Source: Planctomycetota bacterium
GTDB taxonomy: Bacteria > Planctomycetota > Planctomycetia > Pirellulales > Lacipirellulaceae
Direction of reading: 5' to 3'
Length of the DNA stretch: 64,000 nucleotides
NCBI GenBank assembly: GCA_029259945.1
Contig: JAJDEF010000043.1
Location: forward strand, 1 to 64,000
Shown here: positions 18,993 to 28,862 of the stretch, piece after piece
How the letters are laid out: every line of letters begins with the position of its first letter
How positions within the stretch are numbered: position 1 is the first letter of the stretch
Translations under genes and position numbers: made by a program
The notes under the pieces: generated by a model
What the model was told of the DNA's origin: nothing
What the model saw: only the letters and a program-made list of their open reading frames with translations
Database searches by the model: none

Positions 18993-19674
18993 CCTCCAAG
19001 CTATCTCCCCGGCAACGCTTTGAGCGCGGACTACGCCCGGTTTTTTTAAGTGAATGATTTGCTTCGATACCTTGCACAGGGCCTTTGGGAGGATATTCCT
19101 ACCAAGAGCATCATGGCTCGCAAGACGCGGCCGGTCGTATCTTGAAGCAGATTAAATCGGATCAAGCGGCGGGCCTACTTTTCGCAAACCGCTCTACTAT
19201 GCGTTGGAAACAGAAGAAAGCTTGGCAATCGCGATTGACGCATTCTTAAGTAGAAAAATTTATCTTATCACACAACATAGCGTTAAATAGAAACATCTCC
19301 TTGCGATCTGTGACATCGGGAATAATCCTTTCCGAGCTACGCCCGGCAAATATTCTCTCACAAGCACTGGTGCTTTTCATTGAGGAAAGGTCAATTCATT
19401 TCGGCTCATCTGCAGAAAAATTCAATGCGACTCGCAACAAACAGGTAAATCGGAATTGGTGGATTTACTCTAATTCTCACTAAGCACCATAAAAACCTGG
19501 GTTAAACACCCCTGGGATTTCATCGTTTCGTCGGATTGTTCTGGAGGACGTCAACTATCGAGCGCGACGTGATTTCCGAGCTATCCTTCTTATGAAAGAG
19601 ATCGTTTTCCAAAATTTCGCACGCGAAAAAAACGCATCGCGAAGTTGAAACCTGAACATCAACCGAGTACTACT
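18993..19674. other. Non-coding region with possible gene remnants
   Basis: About 680 bp without an intact gene. One frame near 19164-19290 reads RKPLYYALETEESLAIAIDAFL and ends ITQHSVK-stop. It looks protein-like but has no start and a stop shortly upstream, so it may be a decayed gene end. I recognise no family. Confidence 0.35.
19007..19047 (+). terminator. Possible intrinsic terminator
   Basis: A GC-rich stretch with a short inner stem (CGCT-TTG-AGCG) and outer CCGG...CCGG pairing is followed directly by seven T. The stem is imperfect. It would end rightward transcription entering the signalling module. Confidence 0.3.
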
Positions 19675-20127
19675 ATGAGCACTAACAGCCTGCGAGTAGG
19701 TTCGTCGTCGATTTGCGAGGACGTGCAAGACGAACCAACCTGCCCCAAAATACTTTGCATCGATGATGACCCCAACATCTCGGAGGCGTTTGCTCGGCGT
19801 TTTCATAGTTACGACGTTGAGGTTGTGAGGGCATTTCACGGAATGCACGGCTTTTGGCTCGCGGTGACTGAAAAACCGGACGTGATTATCACCGACTTGC
19901 GGATGCCCCAGGGCGAGGGGGAGTATGTGGTCAAATGCCTAAAGAGAAATGTCGATACGTCGCACATTCCCGTTGTTGTCCTCACCGGAATGAGCGAGCC
20001 TGGCCTGGAGGCTAGGATGATTCATCTTGGTGTAGAGCACGTTTTTCCTAAACCCGCGTCTTTTGACGAGATACTAGACAAAATTGGTCAGTACGTCGAT
20101 CTACGCAAACGCGCATCAATGCAGTAG
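19675..20127 (+). CDS. Single-domain response regulator
   Basis: A 150-residue receiver (REC) protein with a short N-terminal extension. It shows the acidic pocket (CIDDDPN), the phospho-acceptor Asp in VIITDLRMPQGEG, Thr in VVLTGMS, and Lys in FPKPASF. There is no output domain, so it probably relays phosphate or acts by protein contact. I use the ATG at 19675. A TTG ten codons upstream is possible, and neither start has a strong ribosome site. It lies 28 bp before an HD-GYP regulator and belongs to the signalling run up to 28123. Confidence 0.83.
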   Translation: MSTNSLRVGSSSICEDVQDEPTCPKILCIDDDPNISEAFARRFHSYDVEVVRAFHGMHGFWLAVTEKPDVIITDLRMPQGEGEYVVKCLKRNVDTSHIPVVVLTGMSEPGLEARMIHLGVEHVFPKPASFDEILDKIGQYVDLRKRASMQ

Positions 20128-20154
20128 GTCAAGCAAGCCAGCGGAAAGGTATGC

Positions 20155-21309
20155 ATGAGAAAAAAAATACTATTCGTTGACGATGACACGGCGATCCTGA
20201 GATCGCTCCAGCGAATGCTGCGCCGTGAGAGGGAAGCGTGGGACATGACGTTCCTCGACTCTCCACATGCGGCATTGGAGCAAACGCTCCTATCCGACTT
20301 CGACGCCGTTGTTACCGATCTCCAAATGCCGGGGATAGACGGACTTCAACTCCTCCAGCGTCTTCGAGAGACAGAAAAGACACAGGACGTCCCCGTCATT
20401 GTTCTTACAGGTTCATCGGATCGCCACCTTAAACGAGAAGCATTGGATCTGGGCGCGACCGATCTGCTTAACAAACCGATTGAAATAGAAGATCTCTTGG
20501 CACGCTTGCGTAGCGTTCTGCATTTGAAGGCCTGCCAGGACGAACTAAAGTGCCAGAATGAACTCCTTGAGCATAAAGTCCGTGAGCGAACAAGGCAGCT
20601 TGAGGCGTCCCGCCTGGATATTATCTGGCGACTCGGTAAAGCTGCCGAGTTTCGCGATGAGGATACAGGGAATCACATTCTACGAGTCGGCTACTACAGC
20701 CGTGCGATCGCAGAGGTGCTCGGGTTGGATCATGACTATGTTGACCGTCTCTTGTTTGCCGCACCACTTCATGACATTGGCAAACTTGGCATCCCCGATT
20801 CGGTGCTTTTGAAGCCTGGGAAGTTGACCGAAGATGAATGGTATATCATGCGGCAACACTGTGAACTCGGAGCTGCAATTCTTCAACAACACTCCAACAT
20901 GGAACGGGTATTCGAGGACTGGGGTGGCTTAGGGTTCAGCACAGTATACGACAGTTTGGAAAACCCTGTTCTTGAAATGGCAGCCACCATCGCACTGACG
21001 CACCACGAAAAGTGGAACGGCAAAGGATATCCCCGAGGCTTGGCGAGGGAAGAAATACCCCTAGAGGGACGAATTGTAGCCATTTCAGATGTCTACGATG
21101 CCCTCACCTCAGAACGGCCGTACAAGCCGGCGTTTTCTGAGGAGAAAGCACTGGCGATCATTCGAGAAGATGTTGGTGAACACTTTGACCCAGAAGTCTA
21201 CGCGGCCTTCGACTTGTGCATTGAGAGTATCCGCACGATCCGCAATAAGTTCTCGGATGAACAGGATGCTGTCTTTGCGGAGAGAACGCCTGCGGTAGTC
21301 CCTGGTTAA
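20155..21309 (+). CDS. Response regulator with HD-GYP domain
   Basis: A 384-residue protein with REC domain (1-125; Asp in AVVTDLQMPG), a coiled-coil linker (KCQNELLEHKVRERTRQLEASR), and an HD-GYP domain. The metal-binding and signature motifs are intact: HDIGKLGIPDSVLLKPGKLT, HCELGAAIL, HHEKWNGKGYPRGL and AISDVYDALTSERPYKP. HD-GYP proteins hydrolyse cyclic di-GMP. It stands 156 bp before the Amt-histidine kinase gene and could be one of its outputs. It suggests that the pathway lowers c-di-GMP when phosphorylated, which is an inference. Confidence 0.9.
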   Translation: MRKKILFVDDDTAILRSLQRMLRREREAWDMTFLDSPHAALEQTLLSDFDAVVTDLQMPGIDGLQLLQRLRETEKTQDVPVIVLTGSSDRHLKREALDLGATDLLNKPIEIEDLLARLRSVLHLKACQDELKCQNELLEHKVRERTRQLEASRLDIIWRLGKAAEFRDEDTGNHILRVGYYSRAIAEVLGLDHDYVDRLLFAAPLHDIGKLGIPDSVLLKPGKLTEDEWYIMRQHCELGAAILQQHSNMERVFEDWGGLGFSTVYDSLENPVLEMAATIALTHHEKWNGKGYPRGLAREEIPLEGRIVAISDVYDALTSERPYKPAFSEEKALAIIREDVGEHFDPEVYAAFDLCIESIRTIRNKFSDEQDAVFAERTPAVVPG

Positions 21310-21464
21310 CCTCGAATGAAAAAGAGTTGGACATATTTTGTTGTTGGGTTCATGACACGGTGAGTTCGAAATTGGCCACTGCATGCGAGAGACCCAGGGT
21401 AGATTCACAAGAGAACAATCAAAGTTCGAGTCGCTGCAAGGCGATGTAATCGAGAGGTGTGATC

Positions 21465-24400
21465 ATGGAACAATCGATGCTTGATACACTTTGGGTGCTG
21501 ACCTGCGGAGCGCTGGTGTTTCTGATGCAAGCTGGGTTCCTCTGTCTGGAGTCTGGCCAGACGCGGAGCAAGAACGCGATCAATGTTGCGCTGAAGAATA
21601 TGACCGATTTTTCGGTCTCAGTTCTTCTGTTTTGGGCTTTCGGATATGCTCTGATGTTTGGAGTATCACAGGGAGGATGGATTGGCGGTTCCGACTTTTT
21701 TCTGCCGATAAACCAGAAAAGTTCGATTTTGGCGGCGACGTTTCTGTTTCAAGCGATGTTCTGTGCTACGGCAGCAACGATCGTTTCGGGGGCAGTGGCA
21801 GGACGAATGCGATTCTCAGCTTACATCATCACGACGCTGATTATTTCGGGGCTGATTTATCCTGTTTTTGGTCACTGGGTACGAGGTGGAAGCAACGGGG
21901 GAGTCGCCGGCTGGCTGGCAGCGCGCGGCTTTGTGGACTTCGCTGGTTCCAGCCTCGTCCATAGCCTTGGCGGATGGGCGGCACTAGCAGCGATCCTGGT
22001 CGTCGGACCACGCATTGGGCGCTTCAGAAAGGACCAAGCATCAAAAGATATTCCTGGACACAATCTGCCGTTGGCGATGCTAGGGACCATCTTGTTGTGG
22101 ATGGGTTGGATCGGTTTCAACGGCGGTAGCATGCTAAGTATGAATGAGAAGGTTGCGGGGATCATCGGCAACACGTTCTTGGCAGGAATTTCCGGATTGT
22201 TGACAGCACTAGCGGTAGGCTGGTTGGTGCATGGATATTCTGAAGTCAAATCCGTGATAAACGGATCGTTAGCCGGACTGGTCGCCATTACGGCGAGCTG
22301 TCACGCTGTCACTGCTACATCTTCCGTCATCATTGGGGCGATCGGAGCGCTCGTGATGATGGGTGCCCAGCACATGCTAGATCGCCGACGAATCGATGAT
22401 GCAATTGGTGCGGTGCCCGTTCATGCTGCAGCCGGAGTGTGGGGCACCATCGCGGTTGCATTGTTTGGAACTTCTGAGCTTTTAGGGACCGGGCTCTCGC
22501 GCTGGGCTCAGCTTCAGATTCAACTGACAGGCGTTGCTGTGGCATTTATCGTGTCGTTCGGAACGACCTACGTACTGCTCCAATGGATCCAACGATTTCT
22601 TCCTCTGCGGGTGACAGCCGAACAGGAACTCATCGGCTTGAATATCTCCGAACATGGTGCCACGACTGAGTTGTTCGAACTGGTATCCGAAATGGAAGTG
22701 CAGCGTCATAGCGGCGACTTCTCTCAGAAAGTCACCGTCGAACCGGGTAGCGACGTCGGCCAAATTGCAACGCAGTACAACCGTGTGCTGGACAAGGTGA
22801 CTTATGAGACCGGCAAAGCTATTCAGTCCGCTGAGAGGGCAGAACTCGCTCGACAGCAGACCGAGGATGTTTGTTTGAAACTCGAAACCACGGTAACCGA
22901 GTTGAGCCTAGCCAAGGAATCGCTTCGCAAAAGCCAAGAATATACCAATAACATTCTTTGTTCGATGATCGAGGCACTAATTGTTGTCGCGCCCGATGGC
23001 ACCATGCAGATGGTGAATGAGGCAACCTGCACGATGCTGGGTTACCAAGAAGAGGAACTGGTTGGACAACCAGCGACGTTGCTGTTCTCAGGCAAAGAAG
23101 ACAACGATACAAGTGACGTCGGCGATGATCTTGCCAAGATGATAATGTCTGGAGAGGCCCTGCCAAAGAAGTGGGAAATGCTTCGTTCTTTGGTTCACAA
23201 AGACCATGTTAGCGACGTCGATGGTTGGTATGTGACGAAAGACGGAAGCAGGATCCCCGTGACTTTTTCTGGGTCGATCATGCGAGATTCTGAGGGCAAA
23301 ATCCAGGGGATTGTGTGTGTCGCTCAAGACATCACCAAACGCAAGAAAAACGAGGAGAGTTTGAGGTTACATGACGCCGCACTGGAGTCTGCCGCAAACG
23401 CGATTTTGATCTCAGATCGAGACGGGCGAATCACCTGGACAAACCGTGCATTTACACAGATGACCGGCTATTCACGCGAGGAAACTATTGGGAACAAAAC
23501 GCGGATGCTCAAGAGTGGCCGGCACGACGCCGCATTTTACGCAGACCTTTGGCAGACAGTGCTTGCCGGAAAAGTTTGGCACGGCGAGATCATTAACCGG
23601 CGAAAAGACGGGAGCTTGTACACCGAAGAATCGACCATCACCCCCGTGGCGGACGAACACGGCGAGATTACGCACTACATTGCCGTCAAACTAGATGTTA
23701 CGGAGAGAAAAAAATCCGATGCAAAAATCGTGGAACTCGCCCGATTCCCCGACGAAACTCCCGAGCCCGTGCTACGCATCTCCAACGACGGTCAGATCTT
23801 GTATGCCAATCCGGCGAGTACATTTTATCTGAACGCATGGGAAACTGCGGTTGGAAAACCACTCCCGTCCGAGTTGCAACCCCAGTTTATGCGTGCAATC
23901 AAATCGAACACAAGATACACATTTGAGGCCAATGTTGGCGAATTGATTCTCGAAATTACGTTCAGTCCAGTCCTTGCGAGCCAGTACGTTAACTGTTTCG
24001 CACACAACATTACGGAACGCAAGAATGCCGAAGTAAAGGTTCACGAAAGCGAGAATCGATATAGGGCGATTTTCCAAGGCTCCACCGATGCAATTATGCT
24101 GCTAGACGAAACCGGATTTGTCGACTGCAATGAGGCGACTTTGGCAATTTTCGGTCTCACCAACAAGATCGAGATAATCTCTCAGCGTCCCGAAGACTTC
24201 TCTCCTCCAACGCAGGCTGACGGATCTGATTCAGTCGCCAAGGCGGAGGAAATGATTGCGGCGTCTTTAAGAGATGGGGCCGTAAAGTTTGAATGGACAT
24301 ATCGCAGGGCCAATGGCGAAGACTTTCCGGCTGAAGTATGTCTGGCAGAATGTAGCCTGGGAGACCGTAGTGCTGTCCAAGCGACAGTTCGTGATGTCAG

Positions 24401-25298
24401 TAAGCAAAAACAGCTCCTATGCGAACTGGCACAGGCGCAAAAGCTAGAGTCTGTCGGGCAACTGGCCGCAGGCATTGCCCACGAGATTAACACACCCACG
24501 CAATATGTAGGTGACAACACGCGATTTCTTAAAGACGCGTTTGGCGACATCAGCGTCGTACTGGACAATGTTGAAAAGTTGCTGCAGGCCACCCAAGATG
24601 GTTCCGTCGATAATCAACTGATCGCAGAAGTTGAGGCTGCCTTCAAACAGGCGGATATCGAATACTTGTCAAAAGAAATCCCCCAAGCCATTGATCAATC
24701 GCTTGAGGGTGTCGATCGAGTAGCAACGATCGTCAGAGCCATGAAAGAGTTTTCGCATCCAGGCAACGAGGAGAAGAACCTCGTCAATTTGGCAGAGGCC
24801 ATCAAGACCACGATCACAGTGGCCCGAAACGAGTGGAAATACGTGGCCGACATCGTGACGGAGTTCGACCTCGAGTTGCCGGGCGTCTCTTGTCTTCCGA
24901 GCGAGTTAAATCAGGTTTTTTTAAACTTGATTGTCAACGCAGCACAAGCGATCGGCGATACGCTGGGCGAGAATAACGCGGAAAAAGGCACGATTACAGT
25001 GGGTACCCGCCACGACGGAAATTGGGCAGAAATCTTTGTACGTGACACAGGACCTGGAATTCCTGAAGACGTTCGAACGAGGATTTTCGACCCCTTCTTT
25101 ACCACAAAAGGAGTTGGCAAAGGCACGGGACAAGGTCTGGCCATTGCGCGTTCGGTGGTTGTCGACAAACATGACGGCACCATCGATTGTGAAACCGAGC
25201 AAGGCAAAGGGACGACGTTCACGATTCGGTTGCCCCTTGGCGATCAGAAACAATCACACGGGGCAGAGAAAAATGAAAATGCGCGTTCTATTCGTTGA
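21465..25298 (+). CDS. Ammonium transporter-histidine kinase fusion (sensor)
   Basis: A 1277-residue fusion. Residues 1-400 are an Amt/Mep/Rh channel with both pore histidines in context (HSLGGWAALA and VPVHAAAGVWG) and GTILLWMGWIGFNGGS. A linker and about four PAS domains follow (500-985; for instance LIVVAPDGTMQMVNEA and ILISDRDGRITWTNRA). The transmitter has the H-box histidine at about 1006 (GIAHEINTPTQYV), N-box NQVFLNLIVNAAQAI, and G-boxes DTGPGIPE and GTGQGLAIA. Amt-kinase fusions such as Kuenenia Amt5 are ammonium sensors. I start at ATG 21465 after GAGAGG. The gene overlaps the next regulator by 26 bp. Confidence 0.9.
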   Translation: MEQSMLDTLWVLTCGALVFLMQAGFLCLESGQTRSKNAINVALKNMTDFSVSVLLFWAFGYALMFGVSQGGWIGGSDFFLPINQKSSILAATFLFQAMFCATAATIVSGAVAGRMRFSAYIITTLIISGLIYPVFGHWVRGGSNGGVAGWLAARGFVDFAGSSLVHSLGGWAALAAILVVGPRIGRFRKDQASKDIPGHNLPLAMLGTILLWMGWIGFNGGSMLSMNEKVAGIIGNTFLAGISGLLTALAVGWLVHGYSEVKSVINGSLAGLVAITASCHAVTATSSVIIGAIGALVMMGAQHMLDRRRIDDAIGAVPVHAAAGVWGTIAVALFGTSELLGTGLSRWAQLQIQLTGVAVAFIVSFGTTYVLLQWIQRFLPLRVTAEQELIGLNISEHGATTELFELVSEMEVQRHSGDFSQKVTVEPGSDVGQIATQYNRVLDKVTYETGKAIQSAERAELARQQTEDVCLKLETTVTELSLAKESLRKSQEYTNNILCSMIEALIVVAPDGTMQMVNEATCTMLGYQEEELVGQPATLLFSGKEDNDTSDVGDDLAKMIMSGEALPKKWEMLRSLVHKDHVSDVDGWYVTKDGSRIPVTFSGSIMRDSEGKIQGIVCVAQDITKRKKNEESLRLHDAALESAANAILISDRDGRITWTNRAFTQMTGYSREETIGNKTRMLKSGRHDAAFYADLWQTVLAGKVWHGEIINRRKDGSLYTEESTITPVADEHGEITHYIAVKLDVTERKKSDAKIVELARFPDETPEPVLRISNDGQILYANPASTFYLNAWETAVGKPLPSELQPQFMRAIKSNTRYTFEANVGELILEITFSPVLASQYVNCFAHNITERKNAEVKVHESENRYRAIFQGSTDAIMLLDETGFVDCNEATLAIFGLTNKIEIISQRPEDFSPPTQADGSDSVAKAEEMIAASLRDGAVKFEWTYRRANGEDFPAEVCLAECSLGDRSAVQATVRDVSKQKQLLCELAQAQKLESVGQLAAGIAHEINTPTQYVGDNTRFLKDAFGDISVVLDNVEKLLQATQDGSVDNQLIAEVEAAFKQADIEYLSKEIPQAIDQSLEGVDRVATIVRAMKEFSHPGNEEKNLVNLAEAIKTTITVARNEWKYVADIVTEFDLELPGVSCLPSELNQVFLNLIVNAAQAIGDTLGENNAEKGTITVGTRHDGNWAEIFVRDTGPGIPEDVRTRIFDPFFTTKGVGKGTGQGLAIARSVVVDKHDGTIDCETEQGKGTTFTIRLPLGDQKQSHGAEKNENARSIR

Positions 25299-26490
25299 TG
25301 ATCAGCCCAATATTTTAGCCGGACTGCGCCGCATGCTGCACGGTCAGCAAGACGTGTGGCAAATGGAGTTTGCGGAAAGTGGCGAACAGTCGTTGGCCCT
25401 CATGGAGGAGTCTCCTTTTGACGTCGTCGTAAGCGACATGCGAATGCCCGGAATGGACGGAGCAGAACTGCTCACCGAAATCATGACGAGATATCCTGAA
25501 ACTATTCGAATCATCCTGTCGGGCCAGGCCGATCAAGCGTGCGTTCTACGGGCCGTTACACCGGCGCACCAGTACTTATCAAAGCCTTGCGATGCTGCCA
25601 CGCTGAAAAATACGGTTGCTCGTGCTTGCTCACTCAGAAACACGTTGGGGAACGAGTCGCTCATCCGCCTTGTCTCTCAAGTCACAACGCTTCCCAGTCT
25701 GCCACAAGTCTACACCAAACTATTGGGGGAGTTGCAATCGGAAGATGCTTCGGTAGAAAGCGTCGCAGAGCTCATTGCACAAGATGTCGGAATGACCGCC
25801 AAGCTGATGAAAATGGTGAACTCTTCTTTTTTTGGCATCCCACGACATATTGAGAGTCCTGCCCATGCCGCAGCAATGCTCGGCCTCAACACACTCAAGC
25901 CACTCGTGCTATCGGCAGGCATATTCTCCCAATTTCCGGCGGACCGTTTGCGAGGGTATTCTATGGATGTGCTCGTGGACCATAGCCTAGCGGTGGGCCA
26001 TCTGGCCGAGCAAATTACCACAAGTCATAGCGACAACAAAGAAATGGCGGAAGACTCGCTGCTCGCCGGGTTGATCCATGATGTCGGACAGTTGCTGCTG
26101 GTGGCGAACATGCCAGAACAATTCAGCAAGATTCTGACGCTTGCGAACGAACAAAAAATGCCCCTGTGCGATGCGGAGTTCGAATCTCTCGGAGCCCATC
26201 ATGCAGACGTAGGAGCCTATCTCTTAGGCTTGTGGGGGCTTCCAGGCACGATTGTCGAGGCAGTCGCCTTCCACCATCACCCATCAAAGTGTTCGGCAAA
26301 CAGTTTTGGCCCTCTGGCAGCAGTTCACGTGGCGAACATCTTGGTCAACGAAACTCAACCGTCCTGTGGTACCACCTACAGCCTTGATATGGATGTCGAT
26401 TATTTGAAATGCCTCGGTGTGGCGGACCAGCTTCCGAACTGGCGCGACCTGGCAGACAACTTCTTCGCAGCAAGAGTCGAACAATCATGA
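25273..26490 (+). CDS. Response regulator with HDOD domain
   Basis: A 405-residue protein with REC (VLFVDDQPNIL; Asp in VVVSDMRMPGMDG; Lys in LSKPCD) followed by an HDOD domain from about 135. The latter has LPSLPQVYTKLL, LIAQDVGMTAKLMKMVNSSFFG, LLAGLIHDVGQLLL and VAFHHHP. HDOD domains resemble HD phosphohydrolases but usually act in signalling without proven catalysis. The ATG at 25273 lies inside the kinase gene's last 26 bases, so expression is coupled. A longer in-frame start would run through the kinase gene and is not supported. Confidence 0.88.
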   Translation: MKMRVLFVDDQPNILAGLRRMLHGQQDVWQMEFAESGEQSLALMEESPFDVVVSDMRMPGMDGAELLTEIMTRYPETIRIILSGQADQACVLRAVTPAHQYLSKPCDAATLKNTVARACSLRNTLGNESLIRLVSQVTTLPSLPQVYTKLLGELQSEDASVESVAELIAQDVGMTAKLMKMVNSSFFGIPRHIESPAHAAAMLGLNTLKPLVLSAGIFSQFPADRLRGYSMDVLVDHSLAVGHLAEQITTSHSDNKEMAEDSLLAGLIHDVGQLLLVANMPEQFSKILTLANEQKMPLCDAEFESLGAHHADVGAYLLGLWGLPGTIVEAVAFHHHPSKCSANSFGPLAAVHVANILVNETQPSCGTTYSLDMDVDYLKCLGVADQLPNWRDLADNFFAARVEQS

Positions 26491-27695
26491 CCCAAAAAAT
26501 CCTCTTAGTCGACGACGACCCAAATATCCTGCAGGCACTCAAACGTCAGTTGCGTAAACGCTTTCAAATTGTGACGGCAATTGGCGGAAAAAAAGGGCTG
26601 GAGGCGATGGGCGAGGATGGGCCGTTTGCCGTCATTGTGTCCGACATGCAGATGCCTGAAATGGATGGAATCCAATTTCTGACCGCGGCTCGCCAAGCTG
26701 CGCCAGAAAGCGTTCGCATGATGCTCACCGGGAATGCCGACCAAAAAACCGCCACCGATGCCGTCAACGATGGGCACATCTTTCGCTTCCTCACAAAACC
26801 ATGTTCGATCGAGACCCTAACCAAAACACTGGAGACGGGAATCGAACAGTATCGGCTGATTACTGCCGAACGCGAGCTTCTCACCAAAACCTTGAGCGGA
26901 AGTGTGAGCGTGTTAACTGAGGTGCTCTCGCTCGTAAACCCGACTGCCTTCGGCCAAGCCACAAGTGTCCGGCGTTTGGTTCGTCAGATTTGCCAGGAAG
27001 TGCAAGTAGACAACGCATGGGAGATCGAGATTGCTGCAATGCTATCTCAGGTTGGATGCGTCACCATCCCCGAAACGACGTTAGAAAAACTGTCAAACGG
27101 CGTAGAACTTACTGCGGCAGAATTACAAACTTACCAGGGCCACCCACAGGTCGGACATGACTTGATCGCAAAGATTCCTCGCCTCAAGGGCGCTGCGGCG
27201 ATCATTGCCTGCCAACAGAAATGCTTTGACGGTTCGGGCGTGCCGGTCGATGGAAAAAAAGAGGACCAGATTCCATTCGGATCCCGTGTTCTCAAACTTG
27301 TCATCGATGTTGTGCAGCTTATTTCAGCAGAGAACTCAGCAAAAGACACTTTGGCCACGATTCACGACCGAACAGGTTGGTACGACCCATCTCTAGTCGG
27401 CGTCCTGGCTGGTATTCTCAATGTCGAGTACGTTGTCAAGTCGGTGGAAATCAAGCATCTTGAAGATGGCATGCTTCTGGATGAGCACGTCGTGACAGGC
27501 TCGGGGGACATCCTCATCGCGCGGGGCCAGGAAGTCACCTCGTCGCTGCGAGAGCGGTTGACATCATTTGCAACTTCTGCCAGAGGGGTCCGTGAACCCA
27601 TTCAAGTTCGCCATCCAATCAACAAGGCCCATGCAGACCCAAATACAACCACCGAGCAAAAACGTGCCCCACTCGAAGAAAAGGTAGCAACATGA
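26487..27695 (+). CDS. Response regulator with degenerate HD-GYP-like domain
   Basis: A 402-residue protein. REC is intact (LLVDDDPNIL; Asp in VIVSDMQMPEMDG; Lys in LTKPCS). The C-terminal half keeps the HD-GYP outline, with AAMLSQVGCVTIPETT where active proteins have LLHDIGKIGIP and CQQKCFDGSGVPV where they have HHERWDGSGYP. The HD pair is replaced by Ser-Gln and the GYP motif is altered, so c-di-GMP hydrolysis is unlikely. The ATGA overlap with the preceding stop shows tight coupling. It may bind c-di-GMP or a partner without cutting. Confidence 0.85.
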   Translation: MTQKILLVDDDPNILQALKRQLRKRFQIVTAIGGKKGLEAMGEDGPFAVIVSDMQMPEMDGIQFLTAARQAAPESVRMMLTGNADQKTATDAVNDGHIFRFLTKPCSIETLTKTLETGIEQYRLITAERELLTKTLSGSVSVLTEVLSLVNPTAFGQATSVRRLVRQICQEVQVDNAWEIEIAAMLSQVGCVTIPETTLEKLSNGVELTAAELQTYQGHPQVGHDLIAKIPRLKGAAAIIACQQKCFDGSGVPVDGKKEDQIPFGSRVLKLVIDVVQLISAENSAKDTLATIHDRTGWYDPSLVGVLAGILNVEYVVKSVEIKHLEDGMLLDEHVVTGSGDILIARGQEVTSSLRERLTSFATSARGVREPIQVRHPINKAHADPNTTTEQKRAPLEEKVAT

Positions 27696-28123
27696 AAATC
27701 CAGCGACCAACGACGAAACAAGATGAAATTGATGTTTCCGCATGTGTTGTGCTTCTAGTGGATGATGAGCCCAACCAGCTACTCGCCCTAACACGCTCGC
27801 TTCGGCAGCAACCCTACCGCATTAACACGGCTGGCTCGGCCGAAGAGGCAACAGAAGTCCTCAAGGCTCACCGTATCGATCTGATCGTGTCTGATGAAAA
27901 TATGCCTGGTACATGCGGGACACAATTCCTGGCGTGGGTTGCAGTTAATTTTCCCGAAGTGCCTCGTATCATCCTTACCGGTCAAGCCAGCGTCCCTTCT
28001 GCACTACGCGCGATCAACAAAGGTGGGGTCTACCGCTACTTCACGAAGCCCTGCGACATCGTAGAACTCGCACTAGCGATCCGACAAGGCCTGGAAGATA
28101 AGGAGGTTCTTTCCCTCGGTTAA
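27692..28123 (+). CDS. Single-domain response regulator
   Basis: A 143-residue REC protein: VLLVDDEPNQLL, phospho-acceptor Asp in LIVSDENMPGTCG, Thr in IILTGQAS, Lys in FTKPCD. There is no output domain. It begins in an ATGA overlap with the preceding regulator and ends the operon 20155-28123. With four REC proteins and one kinase, the operon has the shape of a branched phosphorelay. Confidence 0.87.
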   Translation: MKIQRPTTKQDEIDVSACVVLLVDDEPNQLLALTRSLRQQPYRINTAGSAEEATEVLKAHRIDLIVSDENMPGTCGTQFLAWVAVNFPEVPRIILTGQASVPSALRAINKGGVYRYFTKPCDIVELALAIRQGLEDKEVLSLG

Positions 28124-28271
28124 CGAAACAAAAGTCCCTTGCAGAACAGAGGGCAGTATTGTCAATCCAAAGGCTTTTTTAAGCACGCTGCGATCCAATG
28201 TGTTAAAATGAGCCTGTCGGTTGTGTTAACAGCGACTTTCAATATGTGTTCTAACCTGCTCTGTCGAAAAC

Positions 28272-28739
28272 CTATTTGTGTTTAAGAATCATCACATTGT
28301 GGGTTAGCACTTTCAGGGCGATTTCTCTTGATTGCGACCAATAGGTTCGCGCTCGAAGTGCCGAACCCATCGCTCGCTTGATCATACTATTCACCGTTTC
28401 AACTTGCCAGCGTTGACCGTATTTTATTTTGTTGAATCGCGTTTTCATGAGGTTGCGCCAGTAGCCTTTCAGTTGCTTATTGGTGGGGCGACCGCGCGTG
28501 GCAGGGATCACCGTGCGTGTGCCATATTGCGCACGAGCAAAAACGTGGGCTGCCTCGCTGTCGTAACCCGCATCCGCCAGCAACGTGCCTATCTTCGCGC
28601 GGCCAATTGCTTGTTTCAACGTCGGTCGAAAGTAGGGACCGTCAGACCCAGGCCCTCGACCGGTTACCAAGTGTCCCTCCCGAAAACTCAATCCGTCAGA
28701 CCAAGCGAGAATAAGCACGGCAATAATTGAGCAAAACAA
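28272..28739 (-). pseudogene. C-terminal fragment of DDE (IS4/IS5-type) transposase
   Basis: About 150 residues from the second half of a DDE_Tnp_1 transposase: LLADAGYDSEAAH holds the second catalytic Asp, and RWQVETVNSMIKRAMG holds the Glu with its following basic residues. The N-terminal third, with the first Asp, is missing, and the frame starts without a plausible initiation context near 28725. The fragment follows a stretch (28195-28250) faintly like the att-repeat spacer. It is non-functional debris at the right end of the signalling operon. Confidence 0.8.
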
Positions 28740-28862
28740 GCTACGGAAGCAGCACGAAAAAACGGTGCTCTTTGATAACTTGGTGCAAAAAGAGCGAATT
28801 ATATCCGTGAGCGCGTACGCTGATCACAATCGATGTAGAGGCATCGTGCAACAAAGCCGATG
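28740..28862. other. Short spacer between transposase fragments
   Basis: It contains an AGCAC...GTGCT inverted repeat around a run of A residues (about 28750-28772). This may be a leftover IS end or hairpin. There is no gene. Confidence 0.35.

Noticed and set aside
18637..19023. A 128-residue open frame across repeat copy B
   Set aside because: It runs through the att-type core and has no ribosome site or protein-like pattern.
24931..25272. A 114-residue N-terminal extension of the HDOD regulator
   Set aside because: It would overlap the ATPase domain of the kinase gene. The receiver domain begins right at the ATG at 25273.
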